28,578 nucleotides of DNA from Paratractidigestivibacter sp963640745 (GTDB lineage Bacteria; Actinomycetota; Coriobacteriia; Coriobacteriales; Atopobiaceae). A program made the position numbers and the translations under genes. The number at the start of each line of letters is the position of its first letter. The first letter of the stretch is position 1. Below are positions 1 through 8,144 of this stretch, piece by piece. Location: assembly GCA_963640745.1 (NCBI GenBank), contig CAVIBB010000015.1:1-28578 (forward strand). The letters run 5' to 3'. The notes beneath the pieces are model-generated. The model saw nothing but the letters and a program-made list of their open reading frames with translations, was not told the origin of the DNA and did no database searches.

Positions 1-1475
1 GCGGCGACGAGTACAGGCAGCTCGCGCCCGCCGACGTCGCGTACTACGACGGCTGCGTGCGCGTGGACCTCTCGGCCATCAAGCCCATGATCGCGCTGCC
101 GTTCCACCCCTCCAACACCTTTACCATCGAGGAGCTCAACGAGAACCTCGAGGACATCCTGCACAGCGTCGAGGTCGAGGCCGCCCGCATCGGCGGCGAG
201 AAGGTCAACTTCAGCCTGCTCGACAAGGTTAAGGACGGCAAGCTCCACGTGCAGCAGGGCGTGATCGCGGGCTGCTCCGGCGGCAACTACGACAGCGTGG
301 TGCAGGCCGCCCGCGCGCTCAAGGGCGCGAACACCGGCTGCGGCGAGTTCAGCCTGGCCGTCTACCCCACGAGCCAGCCCGTGGCGCTCGAGCTCACGCG
401 CCGCGGCTACGTCTACGACCTCATGGAGGCGGGCGCCATCGTGCGCACGGCCTTCTGCGGTCCGTGCTTCGGCGCCGGCGACACCCCCGCCAACAACGGC
501 CTTTCCATCCGCCACACCACGCGCAACTTCCCCAACCGCGAGGGCTCCAAGCCCGGCAACGGCCAGCTCTCGGCCGTCGCGCTCATGGACGCGCGCTCCA
601 TCGCGGCCACGGCGGCAAACGGCGGCGTCCTCACCCCGGCGACCGATCTGCCCGACGAGACCTGGGACGAGGCCTGCGAGTACCACTTCGACTCCGCGCC
701 CTACGACAAGCGCGTCTACTGGGGCTACGGCAAGGCCGACACCGCCTCCGGGCTGGTCGAGGGCCCGAACATCAAGCCGTGGCCGGCGATGGAGCCCCTG
801 GGCGAGAACATCCTCCTCAAGGTCTGCTCCAAGATCATGGACCCGGTGACCACGACCGACGAGCTCATCCCCTCCGGCGAGACCTCTTCCTTCCGCTCGA
901 ACCCGCTCGGCCTCGCCGAGTTCACCTTGAGCCGCCGCGACCCCGAGTACGTCGGCCGCTCCAAGGCCGTCGACGCCGTCGAGAAGAAGCGCGTCGCGGG
1001 CCAGACCCTCACCGAGGCCGACCCCGCGCTCGCCGAGGTTTTCTCGGCGCTTGAGGGCGCGGGCGTGGCCGCCGACGCGGCGAGCGTCGAGTACGGCAGC
1101 ATGGTCTACGCCGTCAAGCCCGGCGACGGCTCGGCCCGCGAGCAGGCGGCGAGCTGCCAGCGCGTCATCGGCGGCCTCGCGAACATCGTCTCGGAGTACG
1201 CGACCAAGCGCTACCGCTCCAACGTGATGAACTGGGGCATGGTGCCCTTCCAGATGGCCGGCGAGCCGAACTTCGAGGTCGGCGACTACGTCTACGTGCC
1301 CGGCATCCGCGCGGCCATGGACGGCGACCTCTCCAACATCGCGGCCTACGTGGTCCGCGGCGGCGGCGAGGTCGAGCAGGTCAAGCTCTATGTGGCGGAC
1401 ATGACGCCCGAGGAGCGCGCCATCGTCAAGGCCGGCTGCCTTATCAACTTCAACCGAGCCAAGGCGTCCAACTAA
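1..1475 (+). CDS. Aconitase-family hydratase, 3' part (5' end outside window)
   Basis: The frame is open from position 3 and runs into the window edge, so this is the C-terminal ~490 residues of a protein that in this family is normally about 650-770 residues. The segment has the aconitase signature FCGPCFGAG (Cys at about residues 152 and 155 of the visible part), which supplies two ligands of the [4Fe-4S] cluster. It is followed by an SIRHTTRNFPNREG block matching the family's substrate-binding S-x-T-x-R-N-F-x-x-R-x-G segment. An upstream CSGG segment may carry the third Cys ligand. The expected role is a cytosolic hydro-lyase acting on citrate/isocitrate or a related hydroxy acid. The sequence resembles the divergent YbhJ-like hydratases more than housekeeping AcnA/AcnB, so the substrate is uncertain. 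A strong terminator follows directly, so it is the last gene of its transcript. Confidence 0.88.
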   Translation, partial: GDEYRQLAPADVAYYDGCVRVDLSAIKPMIALPFHPSNTFTIEELNENLEDILHSVEVEAARIGGEKVNFSLLDKVKDGKLHVQQGVIAGCSGGNYDSVVQAARALKGANTGCGEFSLAVYPTSQPVALELTRRGYVYDLMEAGAIVRTAFCGPCFGAGDTPANNGLSIRHTTRNFPNREGSKPGNGQLSAVALMDARSIAATAANGGVLTPATDLPDETWDEACEYHFDSAPYDKRVYWGYGKADTASGLVEGPNIKPWPAMEPLGENILLKVCSKIMDPVTTTDELIPSGETSSFRSNPLGLAEFTLSRRDPEYVGRSKAVDAVEKKRVAGQTLTEADPALAEVFSALEGAGVAADAASVEYGSMVYAVKPGDGSAREQAASCQRVIGGLANIVSEYATKRYRSNVMNWGMVPFQMAGEPNFEVGDYVYVPGIRAAMDGDLSNIAAYVVRGGGEVEQVKLYVADMTPEERAIVKAGCLINFNRAKASN

Positions 1476-1490
1476 CGAAGCGGTAACCAA

Positions 1491-1530
1491 AATGATGCGA
1501 GGGCCGACCCCCTCGCATCATTTTTGTTTG
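1491..1530 (+). terminator. Rho-independent terminator of the hydratase gene
   Basis: A 12-bp perfect stem (ATGATGCGAGGG paired with CCCTCGCATCAT) with a short CCGAC-like loop is followed by a T run at 1521-1525. It lies 16 nt after the hydratase stop codon and before the next gene on the same strand. Confidence 0.9.
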
Positions 1531-1585
1531 ACGTGCTTCTGGTATCCTCGTCGGCGGCAAGAAGGCCTGCGCAAGGGGAGTGAAC

Positions 1586-2374
1586 ATGATCAAAGCCGCG
1601 TTCTTTGACGTCGACGGCACGCTTCTGAGCTTCGAGACGCACCTGATGCCGGCCTCGACCAAGGCGGCGCTCATCGAGCTGCGCCGACGCGGCGTCAAGT
1701 GCTTCGTGGCCACCGGCCGCCTAAAGAAGCAGCTCCCGCCCTGCGTGCGCGACGGCTTCGAGGGGTTCGACCGCTTCGACGCGTACGTGACGCTTTCGGG
1801 TTCGTACTGCTACGGCGCCGATGACCAGCCGTTCTTTGAGGCGCCTATCGACGCCGAGGACGCCGCGCATGTGGTCGAGCAGGTCAAGCAGGGCCTCTAC
1901 GAGGTCATCGTTATGGACGCCGAGCACGACTTCGTGAGCGCCAAGTCGCCCGAGATCATCGAGGTCGAGCGCCTGGCCAACCTGAGCTACGACGTGGGCG
2001 ACGTCGAGTACGCGCTCACGCACGACGTCTTCCAGTTCTGCGGCTTCGTGCCGCCCGAGCGCGAGCACATCATCACCAACGGCCATCCGGGGCTCATGAC
2101 CACCCGCTGGACGGACCTGTTCTGCGACGTCGTGCCCGCCCGCAGCGGCAAGCCCGAGGGCATCCGCGCGACGCTCGAGCGCTTTGGGATCGGCGTCGAC
2201 GAGGCCATCGCGTTCGGCGACGGCGGCAACGACGTGACCATGCTCCAGACCTGCGGCATCGGCGTGGCCATGGGCAACGGCACGCCCGAGTGCCGCGCGG
2301 CTGCCGACTACGTTACCGACGACGTCGACCATGACGGCATAGCCAACGCGCTGAGGCATTTCGGGCTCATGTAA
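1586..2374 (+). CDS. Cof-type HAD-superfamily hydrolase (sugar-phosphate phosphatase family)
   Basis: The 262-residue protein carries all four HAD motifs. Motif I is DVDGTLLS at the N-terminus (nucleophile and acid/base Asp), motif II is the Thr in ATGR, motif III is the Lys in SGKPEG, and motif IV is FGDGGNDVTML near the C-terminus. Length and the GDGGND form are typical of the Cof/YidA subfamily (type IIB cap). These are soluble Mg2+-dependent phosphatases of sugar phosphates, pyridoxal phosphate or flavin mononucleotide; the substrate cannot be read from sequence. I chose the ATG at 1586 because AAGGGGAG ends 5 nt upstream; a GTG at 1580 overlaps that ribosome site. It is monocistronic between two terminators. 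Confidence 0.9.
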   Translation: MIKAAFFDVDGTLLSFETHLMPASTKAALIELRRRGVKCFVATGRLKKQLPPCVRDGFEGFDRFDAYVTLSGSYCYGADDQPFFEAPIDAEDAAHVVEQVKQGLYEVIVMDAEHDFVSAKSPEIIEVERLANLSYDVGDVEYALTHDVFQFCGFVPPEREHIITNGHPGLMTTRWTDLFCDVVPARSGKPEGIRATLERFGIGVDEAIAFGDGGNDVTMLQTCGIGVAMGNGTPECRAAADYVTDDVDHDGIANALRHFGLM

Positions 2375-2403
2375 ACGCACGGAGCGCGGTTCCCAAAAAC
2401 CGG

Positions 2404-2444
2404 AGCGGGCAGGAAGACTTCGACGGTCTCCCTGCCCGCTTTTC
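2404..2444 (+). terminator. Terminator after the HAD gene, possibly bidirectional
   Basis: AGCGGGCAGG (2404-2413) pairs with CCTGCCCGCT (2431-2440) and is followed by TTTT. On the opposite strand the same stem is followed by CCGGTTTTT, so it may also stop the convergent PAP2 gene. Confidence 0.8.
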
Positions 2445-2526
2445 TTGGCTAGCTGGCTGTTCCTTGGCGGTGCCCTAACGGGCCACTAAGGGGCCACTAA
2501 CGAGCCCCGGGCGCCCTTCGCGCTTC

Positions 2527-3480
2527 TTACCGCCGCTGGAAGCGGGCGTAGAGCGACATCGCGGCGGGCATGAGCACCATCGCGTAGAAGACGATCGCGG
2601 CGAACATGATCACGTTCTTCGACAACGTGCCCACGAGGTCGTTCATCGCGGTCATGCCCGACGTCAGCATGAAGTAGAAGGGGATAAGCCCCACGACGGA
2701 GCAGGCAATCCGCTCGCGCATGGTGAGCACGTGGTCGAAGTCGAACCCGCGGCGCTCAATGGCGCGGCAAACGACGTAGCCCGCGAGCATGCCGATGCCC
2801 TGGAAGGAGTCCTTGATCATCTTCATCGGGTCGACGAGCAGGGTTCCGTCGGCGCTGAAGTCGAGCGGGTAGGGCTTGACGTAGTAGAAGATGGCCGCCG
2901 CGACGCAGACGGCGAGCCCGGCCCCCATAACGTAGAAGTCGCGCTTGGGGTCCTCATCGGTCCAGGCCTCGAGCTTATAGACGGCGAACATCGAGAGCGC
3001 GGTCGCGCCGAAGCCCACGAGCACGTCCTGCGGCGTGTGGACGCCGAGGAAGTTGCGCGAGAAGTAGACGAGCACGGCGAATCCCCAGAACAGGACGCAG
3101 AGAATCCGGCGTCCCTGCTGGCGCAGCCACTCGCCGACGCCGCCGAAGCAGCCCGTTGCCCAGGTGGAGTGGCCGCTTGGGAAGGAATAGCCGGTCGCGG
3201 CCACCTTCGCGTCGCCGTAGGGCAGCACGCGCGCATCGCGAATCCAGGGCCGGTAGACACAGAAGATGAGCTTGAGCAGGCCGTTCATAAAGAGGCCCAG
3301 CGAGAAGCCGCCGATGATCCTCTTGCCGGCCTGGCGGTCGAGCGCCCAGTACACGAAGCAGATCATCATGACGGGCAGCTCGCTCACGGCGATCTTGCTG
3401 ACCACGCCGAGGAACTCGGGCAAGGCGGTGCCGGTGGCGTTGCGTATGTTCTGGAGGAACAGAAGGTAATCGATGTCCAC
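2527..3480 (-). CDS. PAP2-family membrane phosphatase
   Basis: This is a 317-residue polytopic membrane protein with the three PAP2 signature blocks in order. C1 is KLIFCVYRP (K-x6-RP), C2 is the PSGH in YSFPSGHS, and C3 is SRNFLGVHTPQD (SR-x5-H-x3-D). The two His and the Arg residues form the vanadate-type phosphate-binding and phosphohistidine site. Several additional hydrophobic segments follow C3, with an extended C-terminal half beyond a minimal PAP2 domain. Likely substrates are lipid phosphates or undecaprenyl pyrophosphate at the membrane surface. The start is a GTG at 3480 preceded by AGGGAG about 7 nt upstream; no in-frame ATG lies nearby. It is divergent from the downstream LOG gene and monocistronic. 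Confidence 0.88.
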   Translation of the reverse strand: MDIDYLLFLQNIRNATGTALPEFLGVVSKIAVSELPVMMICFVYWALDRQAGKRIIGGFSLGLFMNGLLKLIFCVYRPWIRDARVLPYGDAKVAATGYSFPSGHSTWATGCFGGVGEWLRQQGRRILCVLFWGFAVLVYFSRNFLGVHTPQDVLVGFGATALSMFAVYKLEAWTDEDPKRDFYVMGAGLAVCVAAAIFYYVKPYPLDFSADGTLLVDPMKMIKDSFQGIGMLAGYVVCRAIERRGFDFDHVLTMRERIACSVVGLIPFYFMLTSGMTAMNDLVGTLSKNVIMFAAIVFYAMVLMPAAMSLYARFQRR

Positions 3481-3598
3481 GGTTTTCTCCCTTAGTCGGT
3501 GACGTGACGTATCCTAGACGGGTGTGCGCACCACTTGCGCACCAGCCGCGCCGCGTCGCGCGGCTGCGTTGCTGCATAACCGGTTGTGAGGGGTATCT

Positions 3599-4273
3599 AT
3601 GGCGGATACGACCATGGAGCGTCGCGACATGTTCGACACCGAGCGGTCCAAGGAGCTGTTCCAGCGCTACGCGCATCGGCTGGCTAGGATCCAGACGGAG
3701 TTCGTCAACGGCTTCTGCGAGCTGGCGAACCTCGGGCCCGCCGTCGCCGTGTACGGCACCGCCCGCTCTAAGGAGGGCGACGCGGATTACGAGCTGGCAA
3801 GAAGTCTCGGCGCCGCGCTCGCGCGCCGCGGCGTCGCGACGATGACGGGCGGCGGGCCGGGCGCCATGGAGGCTGCCAACCGCGGGGCGCGCGAGGCGGG
3901 CGGAACGACCGTGGGCCTCGCCATCGAGCTGCCGCACGAGGAGAAGCCCAACCCCTGGCTGGACGTGTCGCTGCGGTTCCGGTACTTCTTTGTGCGCAAG
4001 GCGATGTTCAACTGGTACGCGGACGGGCACATCGTGACGCCGGGCGGGTTCGGCACGCTCGACGAGCTGTTCACGCAGCTCACGCTCATGCAGACGGACA
4101 AAGCGGCCGATGTGCCGGTGGTGTTTCTGGGCAAGGCGTATTGGGAGGGGCTCTTTGACTGGCTGCGCGCGGCGCCCATCGACGCCCGCTACATCGACGT
4201 GGCCGACATCGAGTCGCTTGTCGTCACCGACGACGTCGACGAGGCTGTGGAGATCGCCTGCTCGCGGATTTGA
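3599..4273 (+). CDS. LOG-family (TIGR00730) nucleotide phosphoribohydrolase
   Basis: The 224-residue soluble Rossmann-like protein has the two diagnostic motifs of the lysine-decarboxylase-like/LOG family. These are GGGPGAMEAANRGA in the middle and PGGFGTLDE about 60 residues later, the latter being the PGGxGTxxE phosphate/ribose-binding site. Family members cleave nucleoside 5'-monophosphates (including cytokinin riboside monophosphates) to base plus ribose 5-phosphate. The name lysine decarboxylase used in older annotations is not supported by biochemistry. The start ATG at 3599 follows GAGGGG at 5-6 nt spacing; a second ATG a few codons in is also possible. The gene stands alone, divergent from the PAP2 gene, with a very GC-rich tail before the convergent PadR gene. 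Confidence 0.88.
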   Translation: MADTTMERRDMFDTERSKELFQRYAHRLARIQTEFVNGFCELANLGPAVAVYGTARSKEGDADYELARSLGAALARRGVATMTGGGPGAMEAANRGAREAGGTTVGLAIELPHEEKPNPWLDVSLRFRYFFVRKAMFNWYADGHIVTPGGFGTLDELFTQLTLMQTDKAADVPVVFLGKAYWEGLFDWLRAAPIDARYIDVADIESLVVTDDVDEAVEIACSRI

Positions 4274-4364
4274 TGCGGCGCCGGTCGCGCGGCGGGGCGG
4301 GGTGCGGCGGGGCGGGGCGGCACGCGGCCCGTTGCCGGCGCGCCGCACCCCGCGCCTCAATGAC

Positions 4365-4910
4365 CTACCGCGCGGCGTCGAGCTCGATGCAGCGCCTAAC
4401 CCAGCGGCAGGTGCCCTCCTCGCGCTCTATGGCGCCCAGCAGAACCAGGTAATCGCTCCACCCGGTGTCGTCCAAGGCGCTCGGGTTACCACCTGTGAGC
4501 TGCGCTTCGTTTGAGCGGAGTTGCTCGAGCCGCGCCTCGTGCGCCTCGAGCTGCCCGCGCATCAGCGCTTCTCGCTCGCCGGGTTTCAGGCAGTCGGAAA
4601 AGAAGAGCTGCAGGCGGAACTCGTCCTTGGGCGTGGGCTTGAGCTTCTGCGGCTTGCGCTCCCAGGACAGAAACGCGCGGCGTCCCTCGGCCGTTATGGA
4701 GTAGCGCTTCTTTTCCAGCGCGGTCCCGCTCGTCTCGACCTCGTAGGTCACGAGGCCCTCGTCCGCGAGCGAGCGGAGCTCGGGGTAGATCTGGCTGTGC
4801 CGCGCGCTCCAGAACTCCGAGAGCGAGGAGCCGAACGCGCGCGTGAGCTCGTAGCCGGTCATGTCCTCGCGGTTGAGCAGGCCGAGGACGGCGTATCTGA
4901 GGGTTCCCAT
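4365..4910 (-). CDS. PadR-family transcriptional repressor
   Basis: This 181-residue protein has an N-terminal PadR winged helix (start MGTLRYAVLGLL, with TGYEL and the SQIYPELRSL recognition-helix region) followed by a helical C-terminal dimerisation domain with charged heptad-like segments. The ATG at 4910 was chosen because AAGGAG lies exactly 8 nt upstream; the frame is open further upstream but without a ribosome site. PadR proteins bind ATGT-N8-ACAT dyads and are released by small aromatic or hydrophobic ligands. Such a dyad lies between this gene and the divergent flavoenzyme gene, so it probably represses both itself and that enzyme. Confidence 0.93.
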   Translation of the reverse strand: MGTLRYAVLGLLNREDMTGYELTRAFGSSLSEFWSARHSQIYPELRSLADEGLVTYEVETSGTALEKKRYSITAEGRRAFLSWERKPQKLKPTPKDEFRLQLFFSDCLKPGEREALMRGQLEAHEARLEQLRSNEAQLTGGNPSALDDTGWSDYLVLLGAIEREEGTCRWVRRCIELDAAR

Positions 4911-4959
4911 CGGGTTTTCTCCTTTTGAGATTTGGCTGCGCTCTATTATCGCACTGCTA

Positions 4960-4983
4960 TTACATGTTGAGAAGAACATGTAA
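4960..4983. promoter_or_regulatory. PadR operator
   Basis: A perfect 9-bp inverted repeat TTACATGTT-N6-AACATGTAA contains the exact PadR consensus ATGT-N8-ACAT. It sits in the divergent intergenic region, 50 nt from the PadR start and just upstream of a TTGACA box that faces the flavoenzyme gene. Confidence 0.8.
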
Positions 4984-4986
4984 GCA

Positions 4987-5015
4987 TTGACATAGTAATC
5001 ACCTGCGAATACGCT
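4987..5015 (+). promoter_or_regulatory. Candidate promoter of the flavoenzyme gene
   Basis: A perfect -35 TTGACA lies at 4987-4992, four bases after the PadR dyad. The -10 is weak: TACGCT at 17-nt spacing, or GAATAC at 14 nt. The abutting operator fits repression by blocking polymerase. Confidence 0.45.
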
Positions 5016-5044
5016 TCTCTTGCCATCACATTGAGAGGAGTCGT

Positions 5045-7006
5045 ATGTCCTGCACCGCCTTCGTTCCCAAGTACCCGCACCTGAGCTCGCCCATCACCAT
5101 CGCCGGCCAGACTTTTGCCAACCGCATGTTCTCTGCGCCTATGGGCGGGACCGACATCACGAACGACGGCTGCATCGGGCCTAAGTCGACGGCCTTCTAT
5201 GAGCTGCGCGCCTGGGGCGGCGCGGCGGCGGTCACGGTCTCGGAGTGCATGGTGCACCCCGCCACCGACGGCAGCCACGCCTACCACCTCGACGAGTCCA
5301 TCCTGAACTCGCTCGCGTCGGCCACCTACACGGCTGACGCCATCAACCGCCACGGCACGGTCGCGAGCCTTGAGCTCTCGCATTCCGGCATGTACGCGGG
5401 CACGTACATGACCGACAAGACCCGCCAGCACGGCATGTGTCAGTGGGGCCCCTCGGCGTGCACGCGCCCCGACGGGGTGGAGGTCCGCGCGCTGTCGGTC
5501 GAGCAGCTCCACGAGATCGCGGCGGCTTACGGGCACGTGGCGGGGCTCGCCAAGCGCGCCGGGTTCCGCATGCTCATGATCCACGGCGGGCATGGTTGGC
5601 TTATCAACCAATTCCTCTCGCCGTACTTCAACCACCGCGAGGACGAGTACGGCGGCAGCCTGGAGAACCGTTGCCGCTTTGCCTGCGAGGTGCTCGACGC
5701 GGTCCGCGCCGAGGTGGGCCCGCGCTTCCCGATTGAGTTCCGCATGAGCGGCTCGGAGCTCTTCGACGGCGGCTACGACCTGGACGAGGGCGTGGCCATC
5801 GCGCAGCAGTTGGAGAGCCGGGTCGACCTGCTGCACGTGTCGGCGGGAACCTACCAGCGTGGCTTCGGCAAGACGCACCCCTCAATGTTCGAGGACCACG
5901 GCCGCAACGTGTACCTGGCCGCGGAGATAAAGAAGCATGTCAGCGTTCCCGTGGCCACGCTCGGCGGCCTCAACGACCCGGCGCAGATGGAGCAGATCAT
6001 CGCGGAGGGCAAAGCGGACGTGGTCTACATGGGCCGCGCGCTTCTGGCGGATCCCGAGCTGTCGCGCAAGGTCGTGTCCGGCCGCGACGAGAGCATCGTG
6101 CGCTGCCTGCGCTGCTTTACCTGCATGGCCGAGCGCGCGGCCACGTCCACGCGCCGCTGCACGGTGAACCCGCTGATCGGGCGCGAGATGGAGGGGCACG
6201 AGGTCGCTCCCGCGTCGCGCCGCCGCCGCGTGCTCGTGGCGGGCGGTGGCCCCGGCGGGCTTTACGCCGCCTACACTGCCGCGCGCCGCGGCCACGACGT
6301 GGTGCTTTACGAGAAGGAAGCCGAGCTCGGCGGCGTGCTCAAGGGCGAGCAGGCCATTCCCTTCAAGCACGAGATGTACGAGCTGGCCGGCACCTACGAG
6401 ATGCTTGCGCGCGAGGCGGGGGCGCAGATCCGCTGCGGGGTCGAGGTCACGCCCGAGCTCGTCGCGCAGGAGGCACCCGACGCGCTCGTCGTGGCGGTCG
6501 GGTCCACGCCGCTCGTGCCGCCCATTCCGGGCCTCGCCGACCCGTGCGTGATCCTGGCCACCGATTACTACCTGCGCGCGGATGAGGTCGGGGAGAGCGT
6601 GGTCGTGCTCGGCGGCGGCCTCGCGGGCTGCGAGCTCGCTATCCACCTGGGCAAGCTTGGCAAGAAGGTCACGCTCGTGGAGATGCGCGACGCGCTGGCG
6701 CCCGACGCCAACGTGCGCCACCGTCCGTTACTGCTCGAGCAGGTCGCGGAGCACGTGGATGCGCGGACGGGCCTTCGCTGCGTCGAGGTGGGCGCACAGG
6801 GCGTCGTGTGCGAGGACGCGGCCGGCGAGCGGGCGCAAATCGCCGCGGATACCGTGATCTGCGCCCTCGGGCAGAAGCCCCGCGCCGACGTGGCCGCGAG
6901 CCTGCGCAACTCGGCGCCGTTCGTTCGCGTGATCGGCGACGCCGGACGCGTGAGCACCATCACGAACGCCGTTTACGAGGGCTACCACGCGGCTTTGGAC
7001 ATCTAG
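5045..7006 (+). CDS. Old-yellow-enzyme-type FMN/FAD/Fe-S oxidoreductase (ene-reductase / dienoyl-CoA reductase-like)
   Basis: The 653-residue protein has the three-part layout of 2,4-dienoyl-CoA reductase, enoate reductase and the bile-acid enzyme BaiCD. An N-terminal FMN-binding TIM barrel (about residues 1-350) carries the conserved HGGHGWLINQFLSP block and DEYGGSLENR. A cysteine cluster CLRCFTC plus a later Cys before TVNP (about 355-380) binds a [4Fe-4S] cluster. C-terminal FAD/NAD(P)H dinucleotide folds begin VAGGGPGG (about 398) and VVLGGGLAG (about 520). It should transfer hydride from NAD(P)H through FAD, Fe-S and FMN to an activated C=C bond in the cytosol. GAGAGGAG lies 5 nt before the ATG. 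The adjacent PadR operator suggests induction by the substrate, perhaps a phenolic or enoate compound; the actual substrate is unknown. Confidence 0.9.
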   Translation: MSCTAFVPKYPHLSSPITIAGQTFANRMFSAPMGGTDITNDGCIGPKSTAFYELRAWGGAAAVTVSECMVHPATDGSHAYHLDESILNSLASATYTADAINRHGTVASLELSHSGMYAGTYMTDKTRQHGMCQWGPSACTRPDGVEVRALSVEQLHEIAAAYGHVAGLAKRAGFRMLMIHGGHGWLINQFLSPYFNHREDEYGGSLENRCRFACEVLDAVRAEVGPRFPIEFRMSGSELFDGGYDLDEGVAIAQQLESRVDLLHVSAGTYQRGFGKTHPSMFEDHGRNVYLAAEIKKHVSVPVATLGGLNDPAQMEQIIAEGKADVVYMGRALLADPELSRKVVSGRDESIVRCLRCFTCMAERAATSTRRCTVNPLIGREMEGHEVAPASRRRRVLVAGGGPGGLYAAYTAARRGHDVVLYEKEAELGGVLKGEQAIPFKHEMYELAGTYEMLAREAGAQIRCGVEVTPELVAQEAPDALVVAVGSTPLVPPIPGLADPCVILATDYYLRADEVGESVVVLGGGLAGCELAIHLGKLGKKVTLVEMRDALAPDANVRHRPLLLEQVAEHVDARTGLRCVEVGAQGVVCEDAAGERAQIAADTVICALGQKPRADVAASLRNSAPFVRVIGDAGRVSTITNAVYEGYHAALDI

Positions 7007-7019
7007 CTTCGACTCAGGG

Positions 7020-7059
7020 CGCCCGCCGGCACCGCGGATGGTGCCGGCGGGCGTGTTTT
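7020..7059 (+). terminator. Terminator of the flavoenzyme gene
   Basis: A 14-bp perfect stem (CGCCCGCCGGCACC with GGTGCCGGCGGGCG) and 6-nt loop are followed by TGTTTT, 13 nt after the stop codon. Confidence 0.9.
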
Positions 7060-7142
7060 GCTGGCCGGGCGGGCGTCGCGGGTGCCATGGACGTCCGTTT
7101 CGCCACGGGCAAGGGCGTCGCGGGCACCATAGCCGCGTTCGG

Positions 7143-7307
7143 TGCACACTTTTCTTAGATTCTGCGTGCACTATTTAATGATTGATGTGCTATCGGGCAC
7201 CCGAATCCTGGGATTTTATGCTGGCTGCAGGCTTATGCGGGCCCTGGCGCCCCTTGCGACCCCTCAGAACCCCGGTCAATCCACGCAGAATCTCGAAAAA
7301 GTGTGCA
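7143..7307. repeat. 165-bp inverted-repeat (MITE-like) intergenic element
   Basis: Left end 7143-7168 and right end 7282-7307 are inverted copies with 23 of 26 identical positions (both read TGCACACTTTT...AGATTCTGCGTG outward-in). The ~113 bp between them contains no open frame. It lies between two convergent genes, immediately before a terminator hairpin. No target-site duplication is evident. No transposase is present, so it would have to be mobilised in trans or be a fixed structured RNA element. Confidence 0.65.
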
Positions 7308-7310
7308 GAA

Positions 7311-7348
7311 AAGCCCCTGAAGGCGGGTTTTACGGCCTTCAGGGGCTT
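7311..7348. terminator. Bidirectional terminator hairpin
   Basis: AAGCCCCTGAAGGC pairs with GCCTTCAGGGGCTT around a ~10-nt loop. On the minus strand the stem runs into TTTTCTG, so it probably ends the SDR/VUT operon that reads leftward; on the plus strand only TATT follows. Confidence 0.7.
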
Positions 7349-7445
7349 ATTAACGTGCGAAGAAGGGATGGTTGGCGAGTATGCCCGGCCCCCGGCGGCC
7401 GCGCCGCCGCGCGCCTTCGTCCGCAGAGGATTTCCGCGTCCGCGC

Positions 7446-8144
7446 CTAGTCCGGCCAGACGAACTCGGTGCGTCCGGCCTCGCCGCCGTCGATGAGCAGG
7501 TTCTGCCCGGTCATAAAGCGGTTCGTTACGCCCACGAAGTAGATCCAGTCGGCGATCTCGGCGGGCTCGGCCCATCGGCGCAGCGGTGTCAGGTCCATGA
7601 TGCGCGCCCACATGTCCGCGTCATCCATCACCGGACGGTTGAGCTCGGTCGCCACGCCGCCCGGGTCCACGCTGTTGCAGATGGCCTGCGGGGCGAGGCG
7701 CCCGGCCACGTTCTTTGTGTAGGCCGCGACGCCGCCCTTGCTCGCCGCGTAGACGGGAAACTCGCTGCCCGTGTGGGCGCTCGCGGAGCCGACCATCACT
7801 ACAGAGCGGATGCGCGGCGCGGGGGTCCGTCCGAGCTCACGTTTTTCGCCTGTGCAGGACCCCGCAAAGGCGTAGCGCTCCGTCACGTTGATGGTGCCGC
7901 GCAGGTTCACGGCGAGGTCGTCGGCCGAGTTCTGCACGCCGGCGTTGTTCACGATGATCTCGGGCTCAAGCCCGTCCGGGAGGCTCTCCGCGTCTGCCAC
8001 ATCGCAAATAAAATGCTGGTAAGAAGCACTTTCTATGGTCGCTTCCGCAATGTCCAGCCCCCAGACGCGATGTCCCTCGGCCAAGAACTTCTGCGCCGTC
8101 GCGCGGCCGATGCCCGAGGACGTGCCGGTGATGAGGACGTCCAT
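7446..8144 (-). CDS. Short-chain dehydrogenase/reductase
   Basis: This 232-residue classical SDR shows TGTSSGIG at residues 6-13 (NAD(P)-binding glycine motif), NNAG about residue 66, a catalytic Ser in MVGSAS and the catalytic YAASK. The C-terminal DPGGVAT segment follows. It is a soluble NAD(P)H-dependent alcohol/ketone oxidoreductase of unknown substrate. Its ATG overlaps the stop of the upstream transporter gene by one base (TAATG), so the two are translationally coupled. The coupling to a VUT-family transporter is not a pairing I recognise, so no pathway can be named. Confidence 0.88.
   Translation of the reverse strand: MDVLITGTSSGIGRATAQKFLAEGHRVWGLDIAEATIESASYQHFICDVADAESLPDGLEPEIIVNNAGVQNSADDLAVNLRGTINVTERYAFAGSCTGEKRELGRTPAPRIRSVVMVGSASAHTGSEFPVYAASKGGVAAYTKNVAGRLAPQAICNSVDPGGVATELNRPVMDDADMWARIMDLTPLRRWAEPAEIADWIYFVGVTNRFMTGQNLLIDGGEAGRTEFVWPD

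Noticed and set aside
1721..2380. 219-codon open frame opposite the HAD gene
   Set aside because: Shadow frame of a GC-rich gene; Asp/Val/Ala-biased composition and full overlap with a gene carrying all HAD motifs.
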